The notes beneath the pieces are model-generated. The model did no database searches and had not been told where the DNA came from. It saw only the letters and a program-made list of their open reading frames with translations. A program made the position numbers and the translations under genes. Of a stretch of 64,000 nucleotides of DNA, positions 43,358-52,468 are shown one piece after another (within the stretch, counting starts at the first letter, position 1; each line of letters begins with the position of its first letter). This DNA comes from Verrucomicrobiota bacterium (GTDB lineage: Bacteria; Verrucomicrobiota; Kiritimatiellia; CAIQIC01), in assembly GCA_004321905.1 (NCBI GenBank), contig SCQF01000023.1:62001-126000 (forward strand), in the 5' to 3' direction.

Positions 43358-43852
43358 TCACCGCTGGAAAACGAAAAATTTACGACCGGCGTAGTTGATC
43401 GCGAGCGAGGAAAGCGCCTTGGCGATGTAGGCCGCGGCCGCACCCATGCCGAACCAGCGGATTAGCGCCCAGCCAAGGCCGGTACCGATCGCCGACGAGG
43501 TGAGCGAGACCAGAAAGAACAGCGTGAATTCCTTCAGGCGCGAATGGCGACCGGGATGGAACACCCACGCCACATCAATCAGATAGGCCGTGGTGTTCGA
43601 AAAAAGAAAGGCGATCGCCATATCGCCGGCAAAATGCCATGAACGCATCTGATCGGTGAGTTGTGGCACCGCGATGTGAAACAATTTCACGATCAACTCA
43701 TTTTGCGAGAGCGCCGGCAGCACCAACCAAGCACACAGCGAAAACGTCACCACATCAACCACCGTGGCGATGGCGCCGGCAATCGCATATTTGATGAACT
43801 GAATATGAACGCTCGCCTCGCGCTGCGTGAACTGCTTCAAAATATGCTTCAT
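43358..43852 (-). CDS. GtrA family membrane protein
   Basis: A 164-residue protein with four transmembrane helices. IQFIKYAIAGAIATVVDVVTFSLCAWLV is split over TM1, and NTTAYLIDVAWVFHPGRHSR and AINYAGRKFFVF match GtrA. These proteins move lipid-linked sugars or partner with glycosyltransferases. Its ATG overlaps the greA-domain stop (ATGA), and malQ follows. Confidence 0.88.
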   Translation of the reverse strand: MKHILKQFTQREASVHIQFIKYAIAGAIATVVDVVTFSLCAWLVLPALSQNELIVKLFHIAVPQLTDQMRSWHFAGDMAIAFLFSNTTAYLIDVAWVFHPGRHSRLKEFTLFFLVSLTSSAIGTGLGWALIRWFGMGAAAAYIAKALSSLAINYAGRKFFVFQR

Positions 43853-46056
43853 GTGGCTGGCTTCTCCAGGATGTCGGCGGGCGGCGGCGGATCAGCGTTG
43901 ATCCAAGTTTGTACGGGAACGGGCAAGGCGCCGACCTCGGCCAACAGGCACTCGCTCTCGCCCTGCTGTGCGGGGATGCGCACCGTTTCACCGGCGCGCC
44001 GGCCTTCCAAAGCGCGCGCCAGTTGCGAATTACAGGAAATAATCCCCAGCGCTTCATCGCGATCCCACTCACCGAGAATGTTGAACGTTTCGCGGTGACC
44101 ATCAGGATATTGGAGGGTAATGCACGTGCCCAAACCGGCGCTGTCCGCCGGCAAATCACGGAATTCGCTCGGCTGCACTTTGCCCAGCATCTCTTCCAGT
44201 TCGGCCTGACGGCGCAACAACACCGTCTGCATTTCCTTGGCCGCTTTATATTCAAAATTCTCGCGCAAATCGCCATAGCTACGCGCGACGCCGATTTCGC
44301 GGGCGATTTTCGGAATCTCAACGTTGGTGATTTTTTCCAGTTGCAACTGGCGTTCGCGGAAACTGCGCCGCGAGGTGACGCTCGGTCGCGCCAACGCGAC
44401 AACGCCTTCGGCTTTGGCCGTGAGCACCGCTTCCAATTCGGGATACAATTTGACAATACAACCCATCGCGGAACGGCGATCCAGTTCCGGCCAATTCGGG
44501 GCCATTTTGACGCCTTCGAGAAACTCCCGGCGTTGAACCGCGCTCAACGGACCGAGCGCAATACGCACCCACGCTTCTTCCTCGATCAATTCGCGCAACT
44601 GATTTTGCGCGCGGAGCCGTTCGCCGTTATACGTCTTCTCCAGTTCCGTCAGCGTCAACTTGATCAAAATCGGCCAAGTGTCCGGCGCCCACGTATTGAG
44701 TTGTTCGGGATGCCGGAACAACCAGAGCAAAAATTCGACTTCCGCCGTCTGTTGCGCCACGGCACCACGGAAACAGGCCGCCGCCGTCACTGCACGTTCA
44801 CCCTTGAGCAGCAATTCCATCGCCTCGTTCAACGCCGAAAGTTCCAATCGCGGCAACACCTCCAACAACAAATCGGACGCGCGCGTCGCATCCTTGGTGG
44901 CCAGCCAGTCGAGGAACGGCGCCGCCAACCGCACCGGCAGATCGTGCAACGTGGTGATGAGCAACTTCGCGTGCAGGAAAACATCGGGTGTCGGTACATG
45001 CGCCGCCACGGGCAGCGTCAGGCCAAGCGCATCCGCATTGATCAGCGCACGCGCCAATTGCGCGGTATGCCGCGTGCCCGCGCCCTTGGCCGCAAACGCG
45101 AGCCGCTCGGCGGCGATGGCGCGCGTACGATCATTCCACGTCACCGCTTTACCTGCCGCGATCAATTCATCGCTGTGATCCAGAATGGGCTGCACGTGCC
45201 GCTCGGCGGCGAAAGCGGTGAACCACTCGTCGTCGTAGGCGTGCGCCTTTTCCAACAATTGGATCGGCTCCGTGCGCTTGCCGGGCAGCCGCACCAGCGG
45301 ATCTTGCTTGAGTTCTTTGCGCGCGGCATCCCAGAACCGCTTCCAGTCGGCCTCGGCGACGCTATCGGGCACCAGCCGCTTTTGCAACGCGTCAGCGGGC
45401 AGCGCGCCAAAACTACGCAACGCCAACCGCACCACTTCCGCGGGATCGTCTTGCACCAACGCGCGAAATTCCTCGGGCTGTTTGTGCTTCCGTACGAGCA
45501 GATGCCCTTCGTCCGGTAATTGCAGCACCTCGGCGGCATAGGCCAGCGACAACTCGTGGCCGCGCTTCTTCGCAAAATCAATCGTCACGCGTCCATAAAA
45601 CGTATCGGCACGCTGCACGACGCCAAAGCCCCACGTCTTGTCGAGGCACAACACGCCCTGTTTGAGCGTCAACAACAAATTCAACCGGCGAAAACATTCT
45701 GCGACCGGCACCGGCGCATCGAAGCCGGCGTGCGTCGTCAACATCTGCTGCTCGCGCGAGGTCGCCAGCGCCCGTTGCGCCAAGCGCAGCCAGAGTGCGC
45801 GTTTTTCCGGCGCGCCGGGATACCACGCGGCACGGCGACGTACGCTTTCCAGCGCCAGCGCCGTGGCATTCCGTTCCACCAGCGCGTCCAGCAATAATTC
45901 CGACCACGTGTCGGCTTGCTCCAAGCGGCCTTGCGCCGCCTGCGCGTCAAGGAAATCCAGCAGCGCCGGCGCGAGCGCCGGCAATTTTTCCAGTTGCGCC
46001 AAAAACCATTCTTCGTGTTGTGTCGGATCGGTCGGGATCGAGATATTTTCAGCCAT
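43849..46056 (-). CDS. greA: Large GreA-domain transcript cleavage factor
   Basis: A 735-residue protein. Only the last 160 or so residues are a GreA/GreB domain: the coiled coil carries ARSYGDLRENFEYKAAKEMQ, keeping the acidic tip Asp and Glu needed for cleavage of backtracked RNA, and the globular part ends FNILGEWDRDEALGIISCNS. The N-terminal 570 residues are helical-repeat-like, without known enzymatic motifs. E. coli GreA is 158 residues; the long form is known from Chlamydiae and relatives. The function of the extension is unknown. Confidence 0.88.
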   Translation of the reverse strand: MAENISIPTDPTQHEEWFLAQLEKLPALAPALLDFLDAQAAQGRLEQADTWSELLLDALVERNATALALESVRRRAAWYPGAPEKRALWLRLAQRALATSREQQMLTTHAGFDAPVPVAECFRRLNLLLTLKQGVLCLDKTWGFGVVQRADTFYGRVTIDFAKKRGHELSLAYAAEVLQLPDEGHLLVRKHKQPEEFRALVQDDPAEVVRLALRSFGALPADALQKRLVPDSVAEADWKRFWDAARKELKQDPLVRLPGKRTEPIQLLEKAHAYDDEWFTAFAAERHVQPILDHSDELIAAGKAVTWNDRTRAIAAERLAFAAKGAGTRHTAQLARALINADALGLTLPVAAHVPTPDVFLHAKLLITTLHDLPVRLAAPFLDWLATKDATRASDLLLEVLPRLELSALNEAMELLLKGERAVTAAACFRGAVAQQTAEVEFLLWLFRHPEQLNTWAPDTWPILIKLTLTELEKTYNGERLRAQNQLRELIEEEAWVRIALGPLSAVQRREFLEGVKMAPNWPELDRRSAMGCIVKLYPELEAVLTAKAEGVVALARPSVTSRRSFRERQLQLEKITNVEIPKIAREIGVARSYGDLRENFEYKAAKEMQTVLLRRQAELEEMLGKVQPSEFRDLPADSAGLGTCITLQYPDGHRETFNILGEWDRDEALGIISCNSQLARALEGRRAGETVRIPAQQGESECLLAEVGALPVPVQTWINADPPPPADILEKPAT

Positions 46057-46141
46057 TTTTTTAATCCAAGTCAGGTAAACGGGGGACTAGATAGCCGTGC
46101 CTACCGCTGCAAAGCAAGGTTTTCTTTGTTAAAAATACCGA

Positions 46142-46190
46142 TTTCCAAGGTTTGGAAAAACAACTCCTTCCGTTTTCCAAGGCTTGGAAA
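46142..46190. repeat. Palindrome pair, 32-bp phase, between divergent greA and GH5
   Basis: TTTCCAAGGTTTGGAAA at 46142 and TTTCCAAGGCTTGGAAA at 46174, in the divergent promoter region 46057-46217. Confidence 0.95.
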
Positions 46191-46217
46191 CCAGACCGGC
46201 GTAGTTTAGAAAGCGGC

Positions 46218-47705
46218 ATGAACCGACGCAAATTTCTACACTCCACCACGCTCGCTGGCGCGGCGCTGGCCACCGGCCAAGTCCATGCCGCCCCAAAATT
46301 CGCTGATGCCTCGTGGCAAAGCCTGCCCCGCTGGCGCGGCTTCAATTTGCTCGAAAAATTTATTCGTGGTGTGCACGACGCGCCCTTTGAGGAATCCGAT
46401 TTCGATATCATCGCCGAGTGGGGCTTCAACTTTGTCCGGCTGCCGTGCGATTACCGCATTTGGACCGAGGCGCCCGGCCACTACCGCGAAGCACCGCTCA
46501 AGGAAATTGATCGTGCGATCCGCTTGGGCCGCGAACGTGGTATCCACGTGCTGCTGAATTTGCACCGCGCGCCGGGATACACGGTCGCCAAGCCGCAACC
46601 GGAAAAACTCGACCTCTGGGCCGACGACACCGGCGGCGAGGAGGCACGCCGCCAGTTCGCCGCGCAGTGGCAGATGTTCGCCGAACGCTATCGCGGAATT
46701 CCGTCGCGCGAGCTGTCATTCAATCTCGTCAATGAACCGCCACGTATTCCGGCAGAAAAATATATCCGCGCGTGCGCGGCGGCGGTCGAAGCGATTCACC
46801 GCGCCGACCCCGACCGGTTGGTACTGGCCGATGGTTTGGAGTATGGACATATTCCCGTGCCTGAATTGAAGGCCCTGCGGATTGGTCAATGCACGCGCGG
46901 TTATGACCCGATCCAACTCTCGCACTACCGTGCGGACTGGATCAAAGGCAGCAAAAATTATCCGCTTCCAACGTGGCCGATGTTGACCCATCCGACGGCT
47001 TTTCTCTGCGGTAACCTCAAGAAAGACTTGCAGTCGCCGCTGATCTTACAGGGCAATTTCCCGGCAGGCACAAAACTCGCCTTGCATTTGACGAGGCTTA
47101 GCGCTTCGCCGCACCTCGTCATCAAGGCTGATGGCCAGACTTTACTACAGCGAAGTTTTGCAACCACCCCCGAAAATCACCAACCGGAAGTCACGGATGT
47201 GCTGGAAACCGAGTTATCCGCTACGGCGCAAGAAATTTCTATCGCCGTGGAAAAAGGCGACTGGTTGAAGTGGCAGGAACTCCACATCGCACCTCCGGCA
47301 CAACCCGTAACACGACTGCGCTCCCTTGATAAATGGGGTGGAAAACCGGGCACTTGGGTGATCGGCCCGGATGGCGTCGCGCAATGTGCGAGCGGCAACA
47401 AGATCGAATGCGATCGCGATGTGCTCTGGAACAGAAGCGTCGAACCGTGGATCAAGCTACGCGATAGCGGCGTCGGCGTGATGGTCGGCGAATGGGGTTG
47501 CCATAACCGGACGCCGCACCCGGTCGCGCTCGCATGGATGCGCGACTGTCTGGCGAACTGGCAGCGCGCAAACTTCGGCTGGGCGCTCTGGAATTTGCGC
47601 GGTAGCTTCGGCGTACTCGATAGCGAACGCAAGGACGTCGCCTACGAAAACTTCCGTGGTCACAAACTCGACCGCCAGATGCTGGAATTGCTTCGCGCGG
47701 GATGA
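46218..47705 (+). CDS. GH5-family glycoside hydrolase with Tat-like signal
   Basis: A 495-residue exported glycosidase. MNRRKFLHSTTLAGAALATG looks like a twin-arginine signal. The TIM barrel shows FNFVRLPCDYRIW, the acid/base Glu in SFNLVNEPPRI and the nucleophile Glu in GVMVGEWGCHN. About 130 residues (near 255-385) interrupt the barrel and look like a beta-sandwich. The substrate could be cellulose or another beta-glucan. The start at 46218 avoids an upstream extension read from the palindrome. Confidence 0.88.
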   Translation: MNRRKFLHSTTLAGAALATGQVHAAPKFADASWQSLPRWRGFNLLEKFIRGVHDAPFEESDFDIIAEWGFNFVRLPCDYRIWTEAPGHYREAPLKEIDRAIRLGRERGIHVLLNLHRAPGYTVAKPQPEKLDLWADDTGGEEARRQFAAQWQMFAERYRGIPSRELSFNLVNEPPRIPAEKYIRACAAAVEAIHRADPDRLVLADGLEYGHIPVPELKALRIGQCTRGYDPIQLSHYRADWIKGSKNYPLPTWPMLTHPTAFLCGNLKKDLQSPLILQGNFPAGTKLALHLTRLSASPHLVIKADGQTLLQRSFATTPENHQPEVTDVLETELSATAQEISIAVEKGDWLKWQELHIAPPAQPVTRLRSLDKWGGKPGTWVIGPDGVAQCASGNKIECDRDVLWNRSVEPWIKLRDSGVGVMVGEWGCHNRTPHPVALAWMRDCLANWQRANFGWALWNLRGSFGVLDSERKDVAYENFRGHKLDRQMLELLRAG

Positions 47706-47710
47706 TGGAA

Positions 47711-48085
47711 ATGAAAACGGCAAAACATATTCTGATGGCAACGCTGGGCTTATCATTAGTATTTAGCTCGTCATGCGCGTTATGGGAGACGTCCTCAACG
47801 CACGGCATGTGGGAGGCAACCAATCCACACGTGAGGGTATGGGTGTCGGCCACAGAAGTCACAGAACAACAATTAATCGCCAAGAAAATACCTTATTACA
47901 AATCGACGGGCGTGCTGGGCACTGGTTACCTGATTCCGAAAAGCACCGCAAGACAACTGGGTGACTACACGATAAGGATTCTGGCCACTCCAGTCTTGGT
48001 CACAGTTGATGCTGCAACTATCGTTACGGTAATAGGTGTAGTTGCTCTTGCAGAGGCCGGCTACTCAGGAACTTTTCACAGATGA
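47711..48085 (+). CDS. Small putative lipoprotein
   Basis: A 124-residue protein of unknown function. MKTAKHILMATLGLSLVFSS is followed by SC, a possible lipobox. A C-terminal hydrophobic stretch (TPVLVTVDAATIVTVIGVV) may be a membrane helix. The frame opens at 47702, overlapping the GH5 stop. Base composition is lower in GC than its neighbours, hinting at a different origin. Confidence 0.6.
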   Translation: MKTAKHILMATLGLSLVFSSSCALWETSSTHGMWEATNPHVRVWVSATEVTEQQLIAKKIPYYKSTGVLGTGYLIPKSTARQLGDYTIRILATPVLVTVDAATIVTVIGVVALAEAGYSGTFHR

Positions 48086-48153
48086 ACTGCCGAACCAAAC
48101 GCTTGTGCTACAACTTTCTCACTGTGGTGGTAAAGTTTGCTTAAAATCCATGG

Positions 48154-48181
48154 TTGACACCCGGCGGCGGATGGGCATAAT
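48154..48181 (+). promoter_or_regulatory. Sigma-70-type promoter of rpoZ-smpB
   Basis: TTGACA at 48154-48159, a 16-bp spacer and CATAAT at 48176-48181. Predicted start is near 48188, leaving 30 nt to the rpoZ ATG. Confidence 0.7.
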
Positions 48182-48217
48182 GCGCCCCTCTTTTTTGGAA
48201 CGGGAGACGTGGTAACT

Positions 48218-48460
48218 ATGATGACCCTTATGGATCGAGCGCAGGAGCGGATGCCGAATTTGCCGCTATTGGTGAACGTGGTCGCACGCCGTGTACGCCA
48301 GTTGAACGGCGGGCAACGTCCGATGGTCAAGCCGGAGAACCAGTTTACGTCCAATTTTGAATTGGCTTTGCGTGAAGTGGCCGAAGGCAAACTCGCCGCC
48401 GAAACCGCCGTCACGGCCGCGCAGCAGCCTTCCGCCGCGGAAAGCCTGCTCTCGCTCTAA
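48218..48460 (+). CDS. rpoZ: RNA polymerase omega subunit
   Basis: An 80-residue protein that helps assemble RNA polymerase. The order is that of omega: short N-terminus, VVARRVRQLNGGQRPMV (A-x-RARQL-like), then ELALREVAEGKL. I start at the first ATG (48218), 11 nt after GGGAG; a GTG at 48209 lies too close. smpB follows. Confidence 0.82.
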   Translation: MMTLMDRAQERMPNLPLLVNVVARRVRQLNGGQRPMVKPENQFTSNFELALREVAEGKLAAETAVTAAQQPSAAESLLSL

Positions 48461-48493
48461 GTGCCGTCCGTCAGCCCCGGCAAGCGCGCGGCC

Positions 48494-48970
48494 ATGAGCA
48501 CCCTGCCTCCAGCGTCGCCGTCCGGCTTCAAGGTCGTGGCCCAGAATCGCAAGGCGCACCACGACTATCACATTCTCGAAAAGATCGAGGCCGGTCTGGC
48601 GTTACGCGGGCCGGAGGTCAAGAGCATCCGCATCGGCGAGGTCAGCCTCGGCGAAAGCTACGCGCAGGTGACCAACGGCCAGATCGTGTTGCTGAATCTG
48701 CACGTCAACCCCTACCCTTGCGCGCGTCTCGAAGTCTGCGACCCCATCCGGCCCAAGGCCGTTCTGCTGCATCGCAACGAAATCCGGCGCATCAGCGCCC
48801 AGATCGCGCAGCAAGGCCACACACTCATCCCGCTTCGGCTCTACCTCAAGCACGGCCTCGTCAAAGTGGAACTGGCGCTCTGCACCGGAAAACAGGCTGC
48901 GGACAAACGCGAGACGCTCCGCCGCAAGACTGACGAACGCGAAGCCGCCCGCGCGATGCGCGGAAGATAG
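48494..48970 (+). CDS. smpB: SsrA (tmRNA)-binding protein
   Basis: A 158-residue protein that delivers tmRNA to stalled ribosomes. KVVAQNRKAHHDYHILEKIEAGLALRG is split by the family's start; GPEVKSIRIGEVSLGESYAQV, LHVNPYP and the basic tail (KRETLRRKTDEREAARAMRGR region) are standard. The ATG at 48494 is chosen by alignment with the family; the frame opens at 48461. The tmRNA gene is not in this window. Confidence 0.95.
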   Translation: MSTLPPASPSGFKVVAQNRKAHHDYHILEKIEAGLALRGPEVKSIRIGEVSLGESYAQVTNGQIVLLNLHVNPYPCARLEVCDPIRPKAVLLHRNEIRRISAQIAQQGHTLIPLRLYLKHGLVKVELALCTGKQAADKRETLRRKTDEREAARAMRGR

Positions 48971-49025
48971 CCACCAAGAAGCATAAAATTCACAAATTTT
49001 TGCGTTTCTTGTGCCTCTTGGTGGC
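48970..49025. repeat. Long interrupted inverted repeat after smpB
   Basis: GCCACCAAGA at 48970-48979 pairs with TCTTGGTGGC at 49016-49025, with a partly complementary AT-rich middle. It could act as a weak terminator or be a dispersed repeat. Confidence 0.7.
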
Positions 49026-49036
49026 GAAAAATTCTA

Positions 49037-49085
49037 CTCCCAAGGTTTAGAAAAGCTGTCCTGTTCCTTTTCCAAGCCTTGGAAA
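49037..49085. repeat. Palindrome pair, 32-bp phase (first copy worn)
   Basis: CTCCCAAGGTTTAGAAA at 49037 (three mismatches) and TTTCCAAGCCTTGGAAA at 49069. The register is kept although the first copy has decayed. Confidence 0.85.
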
Positions 49086-49113
49086 ACCGCCCACCACGGG
49101 TTAGGCTGACCGC

Positions 49114-50052
49114 ATGGACTGGAAGCATTTCTTCGATCGCCTCGGCCTCAACGGCGTGGCGTGGCAGTGGCGAATCATCCGCTGGCAAAACGCGTGGGAA
49201 AATCGCAAGGCGCAATGGCGCGATGGTCGCCGGCATGTGGTCTACCGCCACAAAGTGTGTGAACGGTGTGGCGCGCTGGTGGACCGCGGCGACTCAACCT
49301 GTATGCGCTGCGGCGCGGCCGTCGGCTCGTGGCGTGGACAGGCGCTGATGCGCGCGGTGGGCTTGGTGCTACCCGCGTGGTGTCCGGTCACGGCGTTGCT
49401 CTTGGCGGCGAATATCGCGTGGTTCGCTTTGACGGTGCTGCTGTTCGGGTTGAAAGGAGTGATTCAACCCTCAAACGAAGCGCTGTGGAAAATGGGCGCA
49501 CTCGTGCCGTGGCTGTTCTGGCACGGCGATTTCTGGCGCTTGATCACCTATGGCTATCAGCACGCCGGTATCGTCCATATCCTGTTCAACATGCTGACGC
49601 TGTCGCAGATCGGCCCGTTTCTGGAGCGGCAGTTGGGCGGGCGGCGGTTCTTCGCGGTCTATACGCTGGCGCTGATCGGCGGCGGCGTGGCCGATGTGCT
49701 CGTGCGCGGTGCGTCCGGCGCGACCATCGTCGGCGCGTCCGGCGCGCTCTTCGGCTTGATCGGTCTGGGCATGAGCTACGCGCATTTCTATGGCGGGCCG
49801 GCGGGACACGCGCAGCGCAACTTCTTCCTGAAGTGGGCGCTCTACGGCTTTTTGTTCGGCTATTACCTGCACGCCGACAATATCGCACACGCCGGTGGCT
49901 TCATCGTCGGCGCACTGCTCGGCTGGTTGTTGGAGCGCGAGCAACGTGGACGCCAAGCCCCTTTTGAACGCAGTTGGAATATCACCGCCTATATTCTGGC
50001 CGTGCTGACGTTGGCCGCCTTTGTCTGGATGGCCTTGGATCGGCTGGGATAG
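49114..50052 (+). CDS. Rhomboid-family intramembrane protease with zinc ribbon
   Basis: A 312-residue membrane protein. An N-terminal CERCGALVDRGDSTCMRCGA zinc ribbon precedes a six-helix rhomboid core. Catalytic Ser is in TIVGASGALFGLIGL and His in ADNIAHAGGFIVGALLG; the family's HxxxN appears as HILFNML. It is probably active. Target proteins are unknown. Zinc-ribbon rhomboids are known in several bacterial phyla. Confidence 0.88.
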   Translation: MDWKHFFDRLGLNGVAWQWRIIRWQNAWENRKAQWRDGRRHVVYRHKVCERCGALVDRGDSTCMRCGAAVGSWRGQALMRAVGLVLPAWCPVTALLLAANIAWFALTVLLFGLKGVIQPSNEALWKMGALVPWLFWHGDFWRLITYGYQHAGIVHILFNMLTLSQIGPFLERQLGGRRFFAVYTLALIGGGVADVLVRGASGATIVGASGALFGLIGLGMSYAHFYGGPAGHAQRNFFLKWALYGFLFGYYLHADNIAHAGGFIVGALLGWLLEREQRGRQAPFERSWNITAYILAVLTLAAFVWMALDRLG

Positions 50053-50111
50053 AAACCACGCCGTCCGTTTGACAGCATGAAAAACGCGTGCTACTTTCTG
50101 CGGGAATTTTT

Positions 50112-50504
50112 ATGAATGCGAAACGCACAGCCTCCCCTGCCAAAAAACGCCGCCCGCGCCAAAAAACGCGCAAGCCCGATATTCGGGTTCAACTGGATCG
50201 CCACCCCACGGTGCTACAGCCCAACGAAACGTTCCGGGTGTGCCCGCTGGGTTTGCAGTTTTATTCGCCCAAAAAAGTCGCTGACTTTCAAGTGATGGAC
50301 TTCCGTATGCAGATGGCGCAAGGCAACGGTACGCAAGAAGAAGTTGCGTGCTCCGGCGTGGTCGTGCACTGCCAAAAAGAAAAACCAACGGGGCTCTATC
50401 GCGTTTGGGTCAAGTTCCTCGATCTCGCCCAGGACAACGGTGCGCGGCTGGAATGCGCCGCCAAACATGCGGATGCCATATGTCCTCATTGCGAGAACTA
50501 CTAA
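50112..50504 (+). CDS. PilZ-like small protein
   Basis: A 130-residue protein with a basic N-terminus (KRTASPAKKRRPRQKTRK) and a beta-rich C-terminal half, VACSGVVVHCQKEKPTGLY then RVWVKFLDL, that resembles PilZ-type barrels. The R-x3-R c-di-GMP motif is not evident. It overlaps pilT by 25 bp, supporting a role near type IV pili, by context. Confidence 0.55.
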   Translation: MNAKRTASPAKKRRPRQKTRKPDIRVQLDRHPTVLQPNETFRVCPLGLQFYSPKKVADFQVMDFRMQMAQGNGTQEEVACSGVVVHCQKEKPTGLYRVWVKFLDLAQDNGARLECAAKHADAICPHCENY

Positions 50505-51571
50505 GCGCCGCGATTGCGCAAAACGCTTCGGATATCCACCTCAAGCTTGGCCGACCGCCTTTTTTCCGCGTACACGGCAAATTGACGCCGCAAGGCGAAC
50601 GGCCCTTGACGTCGGACGAGCTCTTGCGCGTCGGGACAGAAATCATCCCTGCCCATGCGCGCCGTTCCTATGAGGCCAATCATGAGGCCGATTTCTCGTT
50701 GACCGAGGAAGGCGTCGGCCGTTTTCGCTGCACGGTTTTCAACACCCAGATGACGCCATCCTTCGCCTTGCGTCACGTCAAAACGAAGGTACCGACCTTC
50801 GACGAACTCGGCCTGCCCCCGATCTTGAAAGGGATTGCGCTCGCGCCCCGTGGCATCGTGCTGGCCGCCGGCACCACCGGCTGCGGCAAATCCACTACGC
50901 TGGCGGCCTTGTTGCAGCGCATCAATCAGAACCTCAATCGGCGCATCATCACCATTGAGGATCCGATCGAATATGTCTTCACCGACGAACAATCGGTCAT
51001 CTCCCAGCGGGAAGTGGGCTTGGACACCCATTCCTTCAACAGCGGCTTGCGCCACGTGCTGCGGCAGGACCCGGACATCATCATGATCGGCGAAATGCGC
51101 GACGCCGAAAGTTTCATCGCCGCCCTGCAGGCCGCGGAAACCGGTCACTTGATTTTCAGCACGCTGCATACCGACACCGCGGGGCAGACGCTTCCACGCA
51201 TTCTCAATTTTTTCCCGCCCAACATGCGCGATCAGATACGCATGAGCTTGGCGATTAATTTACAGGCCGTCATCTGTCAACGCCTCGTCCCTGCCGTCAG
51301 TGGACGCGTCGTCCCCGCCGTGGAAATCATGCTCAACACGCCGACCGTGCAAAAACTGATCGAGAAAAACCTCCTCGAAAAATTGCCGGCCGCCATCGAG
51401 ACCGGCGCCGAGGATGGCATGTTGAGCTTCAACCAGTCGCTCTATCAATTCATCAAGAATGGCACCGTTTCTGAAGAAGCGGGCCTGCAATTTGCGACCA
51501 ACGCCGAGGCGCTCAAAATGAACCTCAAGGGTATTTTCCTCGACGAAGCCCGCCGCATCCTGAGCAACTGA
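50480..51571 (+). CDS. pilT: Type IV pilus twitching ATPase, PilT family
   Basis: A 363-residue hexameric retraction ATPase. N-terminal PAS-like domain starts RELLSAAIAQNASDIHLK. Walker A AAGTTGCGKSTTLAALL, Asp box TIEDPIEYVF, Walker B IIMIGEMRDAES and His box GHLIFSTLHTDTA are all present, and the C-terminal part NTPTVQKLIEKN follows. It could be PilT or PilU. The start at 50480 lies inside the previous gene. Confidence 0.94.
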   Translation: MSSLRELLSAAIAQNASDIHLKLGRPPFFRVHGKLTPQGERPLTSDELLRVGTEIIPAHARRSYEANHEADFSLTEEGVGRFRCTVFNTQMTPSFALRHVKTKVPTFDELGLPPILKGIALAPRGIVLAAGTTGCGKSTTLAALLQRINQNLNRRIITIEDPIEYVFTDEQSVISQREVGLDTHSFNSGLRHVLRQDPDIIMIGEMRDAESFIAALQAAETGHLIFSTLHTDTAGQTLPRILNFFPPNMRDQIRMSLAINLQAVICQRLVPAVSGRVVPAVEIMLNTPTVQKLIEKNLLEKLPAAIETGAEDGMLSFNQSLYQFIKNGTVSEEAGLQFATNAEALKMNLKGIFLDEARRILSN

Positions 51572-51588
51572 GCTACGCGTGGAATGCT

Positions 51589-51637
51589 TTTCCGAGGGTC
51601 GGAAAAATCACCATTCCACTTTTCCACGCCTTGGAAA
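51589..51637. repeat. Palindrome pair, 32-bp phase, with compensatory change
   Basis: TTTCCGAGGGTCGGAAA at 51589 and TTTCCACGCCTTGGAAA at 51621. In the first, A-T at arm position 6 is replaced by a G-C pair on both sides, so the symmetry is kept. The second directly abuts the znuB stop. Confidence 0.94.
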
Positions 51638-52468
51638 TCAGCGTCGCCGCCACGGCAACGTGAGCACAAACAGCAGCAGCGCGACGAGCACGATGGTCGC
51701 GCCGGTCGCGGTGGCCGCATAATAAGAAATAATCAGCCCGGCGATGCCCGCGACAACGCTGAACAGCAAAGCAAGGCCAAGGTAGGCCGCCGCACTGCGC
51801 GCGAGGTTGCGCGCCGCCGCCGCCGGTAAAATCAGCAGTGAATTAATCACCAGCAGGCCGATCCAGGCGATGCTCATGGCCACGACCAGCGCAATGACAA
51901 CCGCAAACAGCGCCTCAATGAACCAGACATTTACGCCGCGGCTGCGCGCCAACACCGGATGCAGTGTGGCCAGAAAAAGCCGGTTGAACAACGCGGCCCA
52001 GATCAGCAACGTCATCACCGCCAGTGTGGCGAGTTGCGCGAGTTCGGTGGGCGTGATCGTCAGGATGTCGCCGATCAAAAAGCGTGTATAGCGATTGAAG
52101 CCGCCACCGCGCGAGAGCAAAACGACGCCGAGCGCCACCGCGCCGGCCATGACGAGGCCGATGATCGTGTCGCTGGAGACGGCGCTGGATTTGCGCAGCC
52201 ATGCGATCAGCAAGGCGAGCAGCGCCGCGAAAAGCAGTACGGCGGGCGTCGGATCGGTCAAGCCGGCGAGCGTACCGAGCGCGACACCGGTCAGCGCGGC
52301 GTGGCCGATGGCTTCGGAGAAAAACGCCATGCGGCTGTTGACCACGAGACAGCCGAGTACGGCGTAGAGTGGCGACGCCAACAACACCGCCAGCAGGGCC
52401 ATCTGCATGAACTCCAGTTGCGCCCAGTCGAAGGGCAGCGCGCCGATCAGGGTAGGCCAGAGATTCAT
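51638..52468 (-). CDS. znuB: Zn/Mn ABC transporter permease
   Basis: A 276-residue ABC-3 family inner-membrane permease. AFFSEAIGHAALTGVALG and GLLVINSLLILPAAAARNLA are the conserved blocks. The ATG at 52468 overlaps the ATPase stop (ATGA). Last gene of the znuA-znuC-znuB operon. The metal (zinc or manganese) is not settled. Confidence 0.92.
   Translation of the reverse strand: MNLWPTLIGALPFDWAQLEFMQMALLAVLLASPLYAVLGCLVVNSRMAFFSEAIGHAALTGVALGTLAGLTDPTPAVLLFAALLALLIAWLRKSSAVSSDTIIGLVMAGAVALGVVLLSRGGGFNRYTRFLIGDILTITPTELAQLATLAVMTLLIWAALFNRLFLATLHPVLARSRGVNVWFIEALFAVVIALVVAMSIAWIGLLVINSLLILPAAAARNLARSAAAYLGLALLFSVVAGIAGLIISYYAATATGATIVLVALLLFVLTLPWRRR

Noticed and set aside
43909-45519. 536-codon plus-strand reading frame
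   Set aside because: Antisense to greA, highly Arg/Gln-rich composition, no motif.
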